A stretch of DNA of 64,000 nucleotides from contig JAIXUS010000003.1 of the NCBI GenBank assembly GCA_027483445.1, forward strand, positions 36,173-100,172, read 5' to 3'. The DNA comes from Bacteroidota bacterium. GTDB taxonomy: Bacteria; Bacteroidota; Bacteroidia; M30B66. Shown in pieces: positions 33,772 to 43,180 of this stretch. The stretch's first letter is position 1; every line of letters starts with the position of its first letter. The position numbers and the translations under genes were made by a program. Below the pieces are notes generated by a model that ran no database searches, was not told the DNA's origin, and saw nothing but the letters and a program-made list of their open reading frames with translations.

Positions 33772-35928
33772 CTATCTGACAATCGTCATTTCCTTCAACA
33801 AATGCGAAGCTCCCGCGTATTTGTCAATCACCCACAAGGTGTAACGGACATCCAGCACAATGTTTCGCACCTGATTGATGTCGTAATACACGTCGCTCAT
33901 TGTGCCCTGCCAGTTCCGGTCGAAGTTGGTTCCTATCAATTGGCCCTTTGCGTTTAACACAGGGCTCCCTGAATTCCCGCCGGTGGTATGGTTCGAGGCA
34001 ATAAAGCAGGTGCGGAGTTCTCCGTTTTTATCGGCATACTGACCATAATCGCGCTTTCGCAGCAGCTCTAAATGGCGGGGCTCGATGGCATAATCTTCCA
34101 TTCCTGTTTGGTGCTTTTCCAAAATGCCATCGGCGGTGGTGTACCATCGGTAAAATGCCGCATCGCCGGGCGAATAACCCTCTGCCTTTCCGAAGGCTAC
34201 ACGCAACGACTGGTTGGCATCCGGGTAATATTTTTTCTCAGGAACCACCTGCTTCAAAGCCCTCATGTAAGCCCGATTGAGAGGGATTAGCGAGGCATTC
34301 ACTTTAGAAAGCGACTTCAACAAATCGTCGCGATAATGCCCAAAATAAAACTGTGCAAGACGATAAGCCGGGTCGTTTAACCAAATGCTTCGGTAAGAGG
34401 TATCGCCGGCTGCAAGGGCCTTTTTGATCTCATCGGCATTGTCGAAAAGGCTGGTTTCAAAAAAACGTTTCGCTTCAGCCAAAGTGGCCTGTTCGCTGCT
34501 ACCCGGAGTAAAACCCGGAAACCCTTCCGGGGTCCGGTCTTCCCGCGAAAACGTGTAATAGGCCGGAATCATGGTGGCAAGCACCTCCACATCAAGCGGA
34601 GCGTAATAATTCTTAAAAAAATCGTCGGCAATGGTCTGCAGCTTCTTCAAGGCATCCTGGCCGGTAGCCGACGACCAATCGGCAGCCGGAATCTCGAGCA
34701 AGGCCTTAAAGCTGTTGGCAAAGCGCAAAATCTCGACTGATAAAATGCCTTCTGCATACAAATCTACCTCGGGTTGAATTTTGCCCAACTCTTCGTAAGC
34801 CTTGTACAGCGAAGGCAGCAAGCCCGTGTAAGCGCTAAAGTTGGGATCGCTGTTTACCCGATTCTCGAAAAGCATTTCGAGCGTTTTCTTCTTGTCGACC
34901 GCCTGGGCACGCTTCAAACCACGGGTTTCTCCAGCCCACTTCTTGTGGTAATTGCTCACCGATGAGTATTTGTCGGCATAGCGAATAAACACGTCGCGAT
35001 CGGCCTTCATGAAGCGGTCGAAAATAGCCAGGCGCTGCGCACGAAGCTCCACTTTCATCGGGTTGAGCACATTCACCAGCTGGTCGACCGCCGCCGAACT
35101 GAGGTATTCGTTGGTGCGGGCCGGAAAGCCATACACCATGGTAAAATCGTTCTCCTCTACTCCACCGGCATAAATGGGAAAGTGATGACGGGGCTTGAAA
35201 GGCACATTGTCGACCGAATAATCGGCCGGCTTATTGTCTTTGCCCGCATAAATCCGAAACAGGCTAAAATCGCCGGTATGACGAGGCCATGACCAATTGT
35301 CGGTATCCTTCCCGAAGTTACCAATGCTGCTTGGAGGCGCTCCTACCAAACGCACATCACGAAACACTTCCATCAGGATTAAGTAGTATTCATTGCCGTT
35401 GTAAAAGGGCTTCACCTGCGCTTCATAATGCGTACCTGCGATGGCCTCGGTGGCTAACTTCTTCGAAACCGCCGTTACATGAGCCTCACGCGCAGCCTCA
35501 TCCCCCGAACGGGGCATGCCCTCCATAATTTTAGCCGTAACGTCATCCATACGAATTATAAACGACACCGTTAATCCGGGATTGGGAAGCTCCTTGCTGC
35601 GGTCGGAAGCCCAAAACCCATGTTTGAGGTAGTCGTTTTCGAGCGAACTGTGATCCTGTATTTGTCCAAAACCACAGTGATGATTGGTAAGCAACAAACC
35701 CTCATTGCTGATGAGCTCGCCGGTGCAGCCTCTTCCAAACAACACTACTGCATCTTTCATGCTTGAGCGATTGATTGAGTAAATGTCGTCGGCAGAAATT
35801 TTCATGCCCATCGTTTTCATATCCTTCTCGTTCAGCTCTTTAAGCAGCATAGGAAGCCACATTCCCTCATCGGCAAATGCCGGTAAAAAGGCAAGAAAAA
35901 GCAGAAAAGTGAGTATGCGTTTGGCCAT
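33772..35928 (-). CDS. S46 dipeptidyl-peptidase, DPP11 type
   Basis: 718 residues with a signal peptide (RILTFLLFLAFLPAFADEG). The chymotrypsin fold carries the catalytic His in LLTNHHCGFGQ and Ser653 in GGNSGSPVLNAKG. Eighteen residues after the Ser comes Arg671 (TNFDRNWQGTMSD). In S46 enzymes Arg at this place marks DPP11 (cleaves after acidic residues) and Gly marks DPP7, so this should remove Asp/Glu-containing dipeptides in the periplasm. Family and catalytic residues are certain; the specificity follows from the published DPP7/DPP11 comparison. Divergent from the M14 carboxypeptidase. Confidence 0.93.
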   Translation of the reverse strand: MAKRILTFLLFLAFLPAFADEGMWLPMLLKELNEKDMKTMGMKISADDIYSINRSSMKDAVVLFGRGCTGELISNEGLLLTNHHCGFGQIQDHSSLENDYLKHGFWASDRSKELPNPGLTVSFIIRMDDVTAKIMEGMPRSGDEAAREAHVTAVSKKLATEAIAGTHYEAQVKPFYNGNEYYLILMEVFRDVRLVGAPPSSIGNFGKDTDNWSWPRHTGDFSLFRIYAGKDNKPADYSVDNVPFKPRHHFPIYAGGVEENDFTMVYGFPARTNEYLSSAAVDQLVNVLNPMKVELRAQRLAIFDRFMKADRDVFIRYADKYSSVSNYHKKWAGETRGLKRAQAVDKKKTLEMLFENRVNSDPNFSAYTGLLPSLYKAYEELGKIQPEVDLYAEGILSVEILRFANSFKALLEIPAADWSSATGQDALKKLQTIADDFFKNYYAPLDVEVLATMIPAYYTFSREDRTPEGFPGFTPGSSEQATLAEAKRFFETSLFDNADEIKKALAAGDTSYRSIWLNDPAYRLAQFYFGHYRDDLLKSLSKVNASLIPLNRAYMRALKQVVPEKKYYPDANQSLRVAFGKAEGYSPGDAAFYRWYTTADGILEKHQTGMEDYAIEPRHLELLRKRDYGQYADKNGELRTCFIASNHTTGGNSGSPVLNAKGQLIGTNFDRNWQGTMSDVYYDINQVRNIVLDVRYTLWVIDKYAGASHLLKEMTIVR

Positions 35929-36013
35929 GATTCGGATTTTGGGCTACGAAGGTGCAAAAGATTTAAGAATACTAAAACAGGAAGTGCAGCGAAGGAAAAT
36001 CTTTTCTTTGCAC

Positions 36014-37810
36014 ATGCTCAAATGCCCGATAAACCTCACTTTATTTTGTATTGCATGGCTCAGCACAAGCCCAATAACTGCGCAGGTTTACCTTCCTCCA
36101 CAGCCGGCTTGGCAAGGAAAAAGTGAAGCCTGGATGCTCCCGGCCAGGCATCCCGCAGCCACACCTTTTGAACGCTCGGAAGGAAAGCAAGGCGCTGAAT
36201 ACCAAAGGTGTATATCTTATGTCGACAGCCTCTCGACCCGCTATCCGCAGCTGCGGTATCGGAAAATCGGAAAAACAGCCGGGCAGCGCGACCTGCACCT
36301 CATTGCCGTAGGCCAAAACCCTGAGTTATTGCTGCAAGGCCGGCGAACGCCTGATCGTCCGCTACTGCTTTTCCAGGCCGGCATCCATTCGGGCGAAATT
36401 GACGGCCTCGACGCCGGACTGATTTTTATTCGGGAAATGCTCAGCGGGCGCCTGCGTGAATTGCAAAAGAAGGTAGACTTCCTCCTAGTTCCGGCGTTAA
36501 ACCGCGATGGGCTCGACCGACTGAGCAGCTTTAGCCGAATCAATCAAAACGGACCTGAAAAGCAAGGCTGGCGGTCGAATGCGCTGAATCAGAACCTCAA
36601 CCGCGATTACATGAAGCTCGATAGCCCCGAGTTGCAGGCCCTCATTCCGCTGTTGCACCAACTGAATCCGGAATTGTACATCGACATTCACGTTACCGAC
36701 GGCGCTGATTACCAGTACGATATCACCTACGGTGGGATGACCGCAGGGGCACATTCAGGCCACCTTTCCAAATGGCTCAACGAGGATTTACACCACTTTG
36801 TGGATGACAAACTGCAACAAAACGGGCATATTCCCGGACCTCTGGTGTTCTTGAAAGACGAACTCAGGCCCGACTCCGGACTTGTTCAATACGCCTTTTC
36901 GCCTCGATTCTCCCACGCCTATGCCGATGCATGTGGCATTCCAGCCTTATTGATTGAAAACCATTCACTAAAGCCCTTCCGCCAGCGTGTATGTGGCACC
37001 TTGGTGCTGATGGAAGCCTTGTGTACAAAGGTTGTTGAGGATTTCCGCCAGCTCGATTCGCTTCGCCGGCTCGACCGTGAAAATACCCCGGCTACGGTGC
37101 CGCTCGAATGGAGCTTCCCGCGCATTGCCGCCGACAGCCTTGCGTTTCGCGCTGTTGAGTATACGTTAAAGTCATCGCCCATGGCCGGCAACCAATATCC
37201 GGCCTGGAATGCCAAGCCTTACACCGTAAAAATTCCCATTTTGCAACAGGATTCGCTGGTTAGAAGCCTCGCCATTCCTAAGGCCTTTTTTGTACCCGCG
37301 GCCCGAATTGAAGTGATTGATCGCCTGAAAAAGCATGGCATTCAGCTCAAAGAGCTCAGCCGAGACACCTCAATACTGCTGAAAACATTCAGGTTTACCC
37401 AAATTCAACCCGCTAAATCGGCCTTTCAGGGTCGTTTCCGCATGACTGGAAACGCAACGATCACAGAGGAGTGGCATCAACTCAATGCCGGAAGTGTGAG
37501 AGTGTCGACCCAACAACCCTTAGGTCGTTTGGCTTGCCTGCTGCTGCACCCCGATTCGCCCGAATCATTCTTCCAATGGGGCTTTTTCGCCGATATTACC
37601 GAAAGAACCGAGTATTTCGAAACCTATGCCATGGCCCCGCTGGCTGAGGCTTTGGCGAAAGAACACCCGGATTGGCTAAAACTTTTCGAAGAGAAGTGTG
37701 CTTCTGATGAGGCTTTTCGAAACAATCCCGACGCCCGATTGCGTTGGTGGTACGAGCGTTCTGCGTATCACGACCATCATTTTATGCGGTATCCAATCGG
37801 TATTCAATAA
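36014..37810 (+). CDS. Secreted M14 zinc carboxypeptidase
   Basis: About 598 residues from the ATG at 36014, which opens a signal peptide (MLKCPINLTLFCIAWLSTSP); the longer frame to 35783 runs over the divergent S46 gene. The M14 domain shows zinc ligands HSGE (QAGIHSGEIDG) and His in YIDIHVTDGADYQYD, the substrate-binding pair in NRDGLDR and NQNLNRDYM, and a catalytic Glu in LLIENHSLKP. The remaining ~230 residues are a beta-rich C-terminal region with no sorting domain, so it is periplasmic rather than T9SS cargo. It would trim peptides from the C-terminus, complementing the neighbouring DPP11. Confidence 0.9.
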   Translation: MLKCPINLTLFCIAWLSTSPITAQVYLPPQPAWQGKSEAWMLPARHPAATPFERSEGKQGAEYQRCISYVDSLSTRYPQLRYRKIGKTAGQRDLHLIAVGQNPELLLQGRRTPDRPLLLFQAGIHSGEIDGLDAGLIFIREMLSGRLRELQKKVDFLLVPALNRDGLDRLSSFSRINQNGPEKQGWRSNALNQNLNRDYMKLDSPELQALIPLLHQLNPELYIDIHVTDGADYQYDITYGGMTAGAHSGHLSKWLNEDLHHFVDDKLQQNGHIPGPLVFLKDELRPDSGLVQYAFSPRFSHAYADACGIPALLIENHSLKPFRQRVCGTLVLMEALCTKVVEDFRQLDSLRRLDRENTPATVPLEWSFPRIAADSLAFRAVEYTLKSSPMAGNQYPAWNAKPYTVKIPILQQDSLVRSLAIPKAFFVPAARIEVIDRLKKHGIQLKELSRDTSILLKTFRFTQIQPAKSAFQGRFRMTGNATITEEWHQLNAGSVRVSTQQPLGRLACLLLHPDSPESFFQWGFFADITERTEYFETYAMAPLAEALAKEHPDWLKLFEEKCASDEAFRNNPDARLRWWYERSAYHDHHFMRYPIGIQ

Positions 37811-37824
37811 ACCCCGGCTTTACC

Positions 37825-37832
37825 TACCTTTG
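37825..37832 (+). promoter_or_regulatory. Promoter -7 box close to the rpe start
   Basis: TACCTTTG (TAnnTTTG) ends 4 bases before the ATG at 37837. Transcription would begin at or next to the start codon, implying a leaderless or near-leaderless mRNA. No clear -33 box is seen. Confidence 0.35.
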
Positions 37833-37836
37833 CCCT

Positions 37837-38487
37837 ATGCCATCTATACTTGCACCTTCATTACTTTCGGCCGACTTCAACCACCTTTACCGCGATGTTG
37901 AATTGGTAAATTCAAGTGAAGCCGATTGGTTTCATGTAGATGTGATGGACGGTGTGTTCGTCCCCAATATTTCGTTTGGATTTCCAATCCTCCAACATGT
38001 AAAAAAACTGGCTACCAAGCCATTAGACGTTCACTTGATGATTGTTCAACCCGAACGCTACCTGGAGGAGTTTGCCAAAAGTGGAGCCGATATCCTCACG
38101 GTACATTGGGAAGCCTGCACGCACATTCACCGAACACTGCAAAGCATCCGTTCGCTAGGCATGAAGGCCGGCGTGGCGATTAATCCCGGTACACCGGTAA
38201 GTGTACTGAGCGACATCTTGTTAGATACCGATTTGTTTTTGGTGATGAGTGTGAATCCGGGATTTGGCGGACAAAAATTCATACCCCGCACTTACGACAA
38301 AGTGCGTCAGCTAAGAGCCATGATTGAGCAAGCCGGTAGTTCGGCAATTATTGAAGTAGATGGTGGCGTAGGACCGGCAAATTACGCTGCATTGCTGGAA
38401 GCTGGAGCCCAGGCCCTTGTGGCCGGAAATGCGGTATTTGGGGCCGAAGATCCAAAGCAGGTAATCCGTGAGCTTAAAGCCTTGTAA
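37837..38487 (+). CDS. rpe: Ribulose-phosphate 3-epimerase
   Basis: 216 residues. The ATG at 37837 (MPSILAPSLLSADFNHLYRD) is the family's start; upstream ATGs in frame read through the preceding gene. TIM barrel with the metal-binding segments DWFHVDVMDGVFVPNISFG, PLDVHLMIVQP and IIEVDGGVGPANY, and the phosphate site MSVNPGFGGQKF. It interconverts ribulose 5-phosphate and xylulose 5-phosphate in the pentose phosphate pathway. It follows the M14 gene by 26 bp and precedes the permease by 3 bp. Confidence 0.97.
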   Translation: MPSILAPSLLSADFNHLYRDVELVNSSEADWFHVDVMDGVFVPNISFGFPILQHVKKLATKPLDVHLMIVQPERYLEEFAKSGADILTVHWEACTHIHRTLQSIRSLGMKAGVAINPGTPVSVLSDILLDTDLFLVMSVNPGFGGQKFIPRTYDKVRQLRAMIEQAGSSAIIEVDGGVGPANYAALLEAGAQALVAGNAVFGAEDPKQVIRELKAL

Positions 38488-38490
38488 ACC

Positions 38491-39735
38491 ATGATTGTAC
38501 TGCGCCTTTTGGCCGAGAGCTTCAATTTTGCCACAGCCTCACTGCTGGCCAACAAGTTGCGCACATTTCTGTCGTTGCTCGGCATTACCATTGGCATCTT
38601 CGCCATTATTTCGGTATTTACTATGGTGGATGCCATTCGAAACAACATCGATGAAAGCATTTCTTCTTTGGGCGACAACGTGGTATATGTGCAAAAATGG
38701 CCCTGGGAATTTGGTTCCGACTACCCTTGGTGGAAATACATGAGCCGGCCCGTAACAAGGCTGCAGGAGCTGGATGAAATCCGCGAACGAAGCAAACTGG
38801 CCGAAGCCTCTGCATTTTTAATTCAGGCCAATGTTACCTTTCGGTATCAGTCGAATACCGCCGAAGGTGTGCAGATTAGCGGAGTGTCTGATCAGTACGA
38901 AAAAATCAAATCGTTCGAACTGCAGCAAGGGCGCTATTTCACCGAGTCGGAACTGAAGGCCGGCCGACCAGTGGTGGTTATTGGTGCTGCAGTGGCCGAT
39001 AACTTATTTAGAGAAGTAAACCCCATCGGTAAAACCATTTTCCTCAGAGGCGACAAGGTGCAGGTGGTGGGTGTTTTCAAGAAAGAAGGCGAAAATATCA
39101 TCGATCTCGGGCTCGACAACTCCTCCATGGTTCCGCTCAACTACGCCCGCAGCAAGGTGGATATTCGCAACGAAAGCGTAAACCCATACATTGCAGTGAA
39201 AGCCAAAGAAGGCATCAGTAACGCTGCGCTGATGGATGAACTCACCGGAATTATGCGTGGCTTAAGGCGATTGCCTCCCAAAGAAACCGACAATTTTGCC
39301 CTCAACGAAACAAAACTGATTTCCAACGGATTTGATCAACTCATTTCTGTGGTGAACGTGGCCGGCGGAGTTATTGGCTTTTTCTCCATTCTGGTTGGTG
39401 GTTTCGGCATTGCCAATATTATGTTTGTTTCGGTACGCGAGCGTATTAATATTATTGGAATTCAAAAGTCGCTCGGCGCCAAGAATTATTTTATTCTCCT
39501 TCAATTTCTTTTTGAATCGGTTTTGTTGTCGCTCATCGGCGGTATGATTGGACTATTGCTCATTTTCCTGCTCACATTGCTGCTCAAGGGTGCGTTGGAT
39601 TTTAATATTTCCCTTTCCATTAAAAATATTCTAACCGGATTGGGTATTTCAGGAATTATTGGATTAATCTCAGGCATTGCTCCGGCCATCTCAGCCGCCA
39701 GGCTAAACCCTGTAGATGCCATGCGGGCAAAGTAA
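38491..39735 (+). CDS. MacB/LolC-type ABC transporter permease
   Basis: 414 residues. One N-terminal membrane helix (LRTFLSLLGITIGIFAIISV), a periplasmic MacB_PCD domain (~50-250) with the word VVVIGAAVADNLF, then the FtsX domain with three helices and the motif VRERINIIGIQKSLGAK, the coupling site for the ATPase. Such permeases extrude lipids, peptides or macrolides or transmit mechanical force. The ATPase is not adjacent. It starts 3 bp after rpe, so it is in that operon; the link is unexplained. Confidence 0.92.
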   Translation: MIVLRLLAESFNFATASLLANKLRTFLSLLGITIGIFAIISVFTMVDAIRNNIDESISSLGDNVVYVQKWPWEFGSDYPWWKYMSRPVTRLQELDEIRERSKLAEASAFLIQANVTFRYQSNTAEGVQISGVSDQYEKIKSFELQQGRYFTESELKAGRPVVVIGAAVADNLFREVNPIGKTIFLRGDKVQVVGVFKKEGENIIDLGLDNSSMVPLNYARSKVDIRNESVNPYIAVKAKEGISNAALMDELTGIMRGLRRLPPKETDNFALNETKLISNGFDQLISVVNVAGGVIGFFSILVGGFGIANIMFVSVRERINIIGIQKSLGAKNYFILLQFLFESVLLSLIGGMIGLLLIFLLTLLLKGALDFNISLSIKNILTGLGISGIIGLISGIAPAISAARLNPVDAMRAK

Positions 39736-39748
39736 AACCATCTTGATC

Positions 39749-39994
39749 ATGAAAACCAACAACAGTCAAGAAAACAACGACCATATACGCACCGAGGCCC
39801 AGAAAAAAGAACAAAAGTCTAAGCTGTTTCATGCCGTTTGGATAGGTTTTCTATCGGGCATTCTCATTTTTGGAGTGGTGGCCTGGGGCCTTTCACCGTA
39901 TAGGAAGCTCGGTTTCCTGATACCGATGTTCATTCCGGCATATTTCATTTACAGGCTGTTGAAGAAGCCACCGCATAACGAGACACAGCCATAG
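39749..39994 (+). CDS. Small two-helix membrane protein
   Basis: 81 residues from the ATG at 39749, 13 bp after the permease stop. A charged, polar N-terminal 30 residues (KKEQKSKLFHAV) is followed by two hydrophobic segments, VWIGFLSGILIFGVVAWGL and LGFLIPMFIPAYFIYRLL. Family not recognised. It may assist the permease; that rests only on position. A degenerate copy of the 4386 repeat begins at its stop codon. Confidence 0.65.
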   Translation: MKTNNSQENNDHIRTEAQKKEQKSKLFHAVWIGFLSGILIFGVVAWGLSPYRKLGFLIPMFIPAYFIYRLLKKPPHNETQP

Positions 39995-40036
39995 GACCTA
40001 CTGATAATTCAGAACTGCAGCAGAGGCAATGCAAGC
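39994..40036 (+). repeat. Degenerate copy of the 4386 repeat arm
   Basis: CCTACTGATAATTCAGAACTGCAGCAGAGGCAATGCAAGC resembles the left arm and centre at 4391-4424; the core TACTGAWAATTCAGAA matches at 15 of 16 positions. No right arm is visible. Confidence 0.4.
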
Positions 40037-40128
40037 ACTTGAAGCTGATGGCTGAATAAGGCCGGCTGAGGGCAAGGAAAAATTGAGCTTCATAATTTCA
40101 TCAGTGCATGGATTTTCAATGGCTAGAC

Positions 40129-40145
40129 TAAGTACTCAGTACTTA
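40129..40145. promoter_or_regulatory. 17-bp palindrome upstream of the M3 peptidase
   Basis: TAAGTACT-C-AGTACTTA, perfect 8-bp arms with one central base, 43 bp before the start codon. TATTTTGC lies between, possibly the -7 box. The arrangement suits a repressor or activator site. Confidence 0.4.
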
Positions 40146-40188
40146 AGACTCCATTTATTTCCTATTTTGCCCCAGATTCACTCTGCTT

Positions 40189-42282
40189 ATGAAACACCTT
40201 TTGTTTATTGTTTTGGCTAGCCCAATCGTTATGAACGCACAAAACATTCTCCTTGAACCCTGGAAAGGTTCCTTTGGTGGGGTTCCACCATTTAATCAGG
40301 TTAAGATTGCTGATTTTAAGCCCGCGCTTGAAAAAGCCATGGAGCTCAACCTCGCCGAAATCGACGCCATTGCTAACAACACGGCCGCTCCCGATTTCGA
40401 CAATACCATTGCTGCTCTCGAAAAAACCGGACAAACCCTCGAACGAGTGCGCACCATTTACGAAATCTGGGGCTCAAACATGAGTAATGCGGAATTTCAA
40501 ACCGTTGAAACCGAAATGGAGCCAAAGCTGGCAGGCCTCAACGATAAAATTTACCAGAACGAGAAGTTGTTTCGCCGCATCGAAGCGGTGTACAACTCCG
40601 AAGCCTTGAAAAAGAGAACCGCCGAAGAACAAAGGCTGGCCTTGGTTTACTACCGCAATTTCGTACGTTCGGGCGCTCGCCTCGATGCCACCGCCAAAAA
40701 ACGCCTCGCTGAAATTAACCAGGAGTTGGCCGGATACTTCACCAAATTCAGTCAAAACCTGCTGCACGACGAAGGCGAAGTTTTCCTCGTGCTCGATAAC
40801 GTGTCCGACCTTGCCGGAATGCCCGCTTCATACATCGAAGGCGCGGCGCAAATTGCCAAAGCCAAGAAACAGGAAGGCAAATGGGTGATTGCCAATACCC
40901 GCTCATCGGCTGAGCCCTTCCTTACCTTTTCGCAACGCCGCGACCTGCGCGAGAAAGTGTGGAAAATGTTTGTGAACCGGGGCGACAATGGCGATCAGTG
41001 GGACAACAACGGCCTCATTACCTCAATTTTGAAACTCCGCGCCGAAAGAGCAAGCCTGCTCGGGTATAAAACACATGCCCACTGGCGCCTTGAAAATACC
41101 ATGGCCAAAACCCCCGAAACTGCTATGCAGCTTATGGAGTCGGTATGGAAACCCGCCATCGAGCGTGTGGCCGAAGAAGTAGCCGACATGCAAAAGGTGG
41201 CCGATAAGGAAAATGCAAACATCACTATCGAGCCCTGGGATTACCGCTACTACGCCGAAAAAGTGCGTAAAGAGCGCTACGACCTCGACCAAAACGAAGT
41301 AAAGCCCTACCTGCAATTGGAAAAGCTCCGTGAAGGCATGTTCTGGGTTGCCGGTGAGTTGTTTGGCTTCGAATTCACTTTACTGGAAGGAATTCCGGTA
41401 TTTCACCCCGATGTGAGTGTGTATGAGGTGAAAGACAAAGTGAGCAAAAAACATATCGGTTTGTGGTATTTCGACCCTTATGCCCGCGATGGAAAACGCT
41501 CCGGCGCCTGGATGAATGCCTACCGAAACCAAAGCCGCATCGCCGGAAAAGAAATTACCACCATCGTATCTAACAATTCCAACTTTGTTAAAGGCAAACC
41601 CGGCGAACCGGTGCTCATCTCCTGGGACGATGCCAACACCCTTTTTCACGAGTTCGGACATGCCTTGCATGGCTTGGCTTCGAATGTAACCTATCCCTCG
41701 CTGTCTGGAACATCGGTGGTTAGAGATTACGTGGAGTTCCCTTCGCAACTGCTCGAACACTGGCTTTCAACGCCGGAGGTGCTCTCCCGATTTGCCCTTC
41801 ACTACCAAACCGGAAAACCCATTCCGCAAGCCTTGGTCGATAAAATCGAAAAAGCCTCCACCTTCAACGAAGGCTTTGCCACCACAGAGTTTTTATCGAG
41901 TGCCCTTATCGACATGAAGCTGCACCTCGCCGACCCCAATGGCATCGATGCCGATAAGTTCGAGCGCGAAACCCTTGCAGCCCTTGGCATGCCCAAACAA
42001 ATTGTAATGCGCCACCGTACGCCACAGTTTTCCCATATTTTTTCGGGCGATGGCTACTCCGCCGGCTATTACAGCTACCTCTGGTCTGATGTAATTACCG
42101 CCGATGCCTACGAAGCCTTTACCGAAGCAGGAGGTCCTTACGATAAAGCCGTAGCCGAACGCCTCAAAAAGCACGTATTCTCAGCCGGCAATACAGTCGA
42201 CCCCGCCGATGGCTACAAAGCCTTCCGGGGCAAAGAAGCCAACAGCAAAGCGCTAATGAAAAAGCGTGGCTTTGTAAAGTAA
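40189..42282 (+). CDS. dcp: M3-family peptidyl-dipeptidase (Dcp)
   Basis: 697 residues, the usual length. The zinc site is HEFGH (TLFHEFGHALHGLASNV) with a third ligand Glu about 25 residues later (YVEFPSQLLEHW). The large helical N-terminal part (DFDNTIAALEKTGQTLERV) caps the channel. It removes dipeptides from the C-terminus of oligopeptides. A short signal-like N-terminus (LLFIVLASPIVMNAQ) suggests periplasmic location, unlike the cytoplasmic enterobacterial enzyme. It closes the set of exo-peptidases in this region and ends in a terminator. Confidence 0.94.
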   Translation: MKHLLFIVLASPIVMNAQNILLEPWKGSFGGVPPFNQVKIADFKPALEKAMELNLAEIDAIANNTAAPDFDNTIAALEKTGQTLERVRTIYEIWGSNMSNAEFQTVETEMEPKLAGLNDKIYQNEKLFRRIEAVYNSEALKKRTAEEQRLALVYYRNFVRSGARLDATAKKRLAEINQELAGYFTKFSQNLLHDEGEVFLVLDNVSDLAGMPASYIEGAAQIAKAKKQEGKWVIANTRSSAEPFLTFSQRRDLREKVWKMFVNRGDNGDQWDNNGLITSILKLRAERASLLGYKTHAHWRLENTMAKTPETAMQLMESVWKPAIERVAEEVADMQKVADKENANITIEPWDYRYYAEKVRKERYDLDQNEVKPYLQLEKLREGMFWVAGELFGFEFTLLEGIPVFHPDVSVYEVKDKVSKKHIGLWYFDPYARDGKRSGAWMNAYRNQSRIAGKEITTIVSNNSNFVKGKPGEPVLISWDDANTLFHEFGHALHGLASNVTYPSLSGTSVVRDYVEFPSQLLEHWLSTPEVLSRFALHYQTGKPIPQALVDKIEKASTFNEGFATTEFLSSALIDMKLHLADPNGIDADKFERETLAALGMPKQIVMRHRTPQFSHIFSGDGYSAGYYSYLWSDVITADAYEAFTEAGGPYDKAVAERLKKHVFSAGNTVDPADGYKAFRGKEANSKALMKKRGFVK

Positions 42283-42296
42283 TTGCTCCACAACCC

Positions 42297-42335
42297 AAAA
42301 GCCTCTGAATACGCCAATATTCAGAGGCTTTTTTG
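42297..42335 (+). terminator. Terminator after dcp
   Basis: AAAAGCCTCTGAATA (42297-42311) pairs exactly with TATTCAGAGGCTTTT (42318-42332) around CGCCAA, then T. It lies 15 bases past the dcp stop. Confidence 0.93.
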
Positions 42336-42511
42336 TAGATGCGCATTTCCTGCCCGGGGCGTTTGAATTCGAGCCGCAATGCCTTGGAGCGTGTTCTGCC
42401 AATAAGCGAAAGGCCTTTGTTCGGTACTTTTATAGCGATGGCAGGAGCTTAATTCAAAAAATGCACACACATTTACACCATCATTTCATCCTAACATGCA
42501 AACCAACACAA

Positions 42512-43021
42512 ATGCTACACATCAATTTCCCCGTCGTATTGCTTAGTGCCTTGATTCCGCTCCTGCTTGGAGTGGTTTGGTACAGTCCAAAAGTATTTGG
42601 AAACCTCTGGATGCAGGTTGCCGGTGTGGGGCCCGAAAAGCCTGGCCCTGCCCAAACGACCAAAACGCTAATTCTGTGTGTGCTACTCAGCATTCCCCTC
42701 GCTTTTGTGCTGCAGTTTCTGGTGATTCACCAATTTCACTTCTATTCCATGCTGGCCAACAATCCCGACTTAATGGTGGAAGGCAGCGAGGTACGTGCCT
42801 TTTACGACAGCACCATGCAACGGTATGGAATGGAATTCAGAACCTTTAAGCACGGGGCCTTTCACGGAGGTTTTTCGGGGCTTTTGCTCGCCCTGCCCAT
42901 CATTGGAATCAATAGCCTGTTCGAGCGCAAAAGCTGGAAATACGTGGCCATTCACACCGGCTACTGGATGCTCTGCCTCGGCTTGATGGGCGGTGTGATT
43001 TGCGCCTTTCCCGGAGCCTGA
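42512..43021 (+). CDS. DUF1761 membrane protein
   Basis: 169 residues. The ATG at 42512 fits the family start MLHINFPVVLLSALIPLLLG; the frame's first ATG at 42461 adds a His-rich stretch without homology. Four hydrophobic helices with the DUF1761 words GVVWYSPKVFGNLWM and FKHGAFHGG. The family is known only as small integral membrane proteins; function unknown. It is monocistronic, between two terminator-bounded genes. Confidence 0.85.
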   Translation: MLHINFPVVLLSALIPLLLGVVWYSPKVFGNLWMQVAGVGPEKPGPAQTTKTLILCVLLSIPLAFVLQFLVIHQFHFYSMLANNPDLMVEGSEVRAFYDSTMQRYGMEFRTFKHGAFHGGFSGLLLALPIIGINSLFERKSWKYVAIHTGYWMLCLGLMGGVICAFPGA

Positions 43022-43180
43022 AACACCGGAGCGGAAATGGGCAAATGCCCACCGGTAAAAGGATTCCTTATACCGGAAGCACTTGTACACGTTAATTTTT
43101 TCATAAGTTCGGCCACTACTCAAGGCGCCAAGTCGTTTTAGCCTTACCTTGCGGCATCACAAGAAATGTGTTGTTGATTT

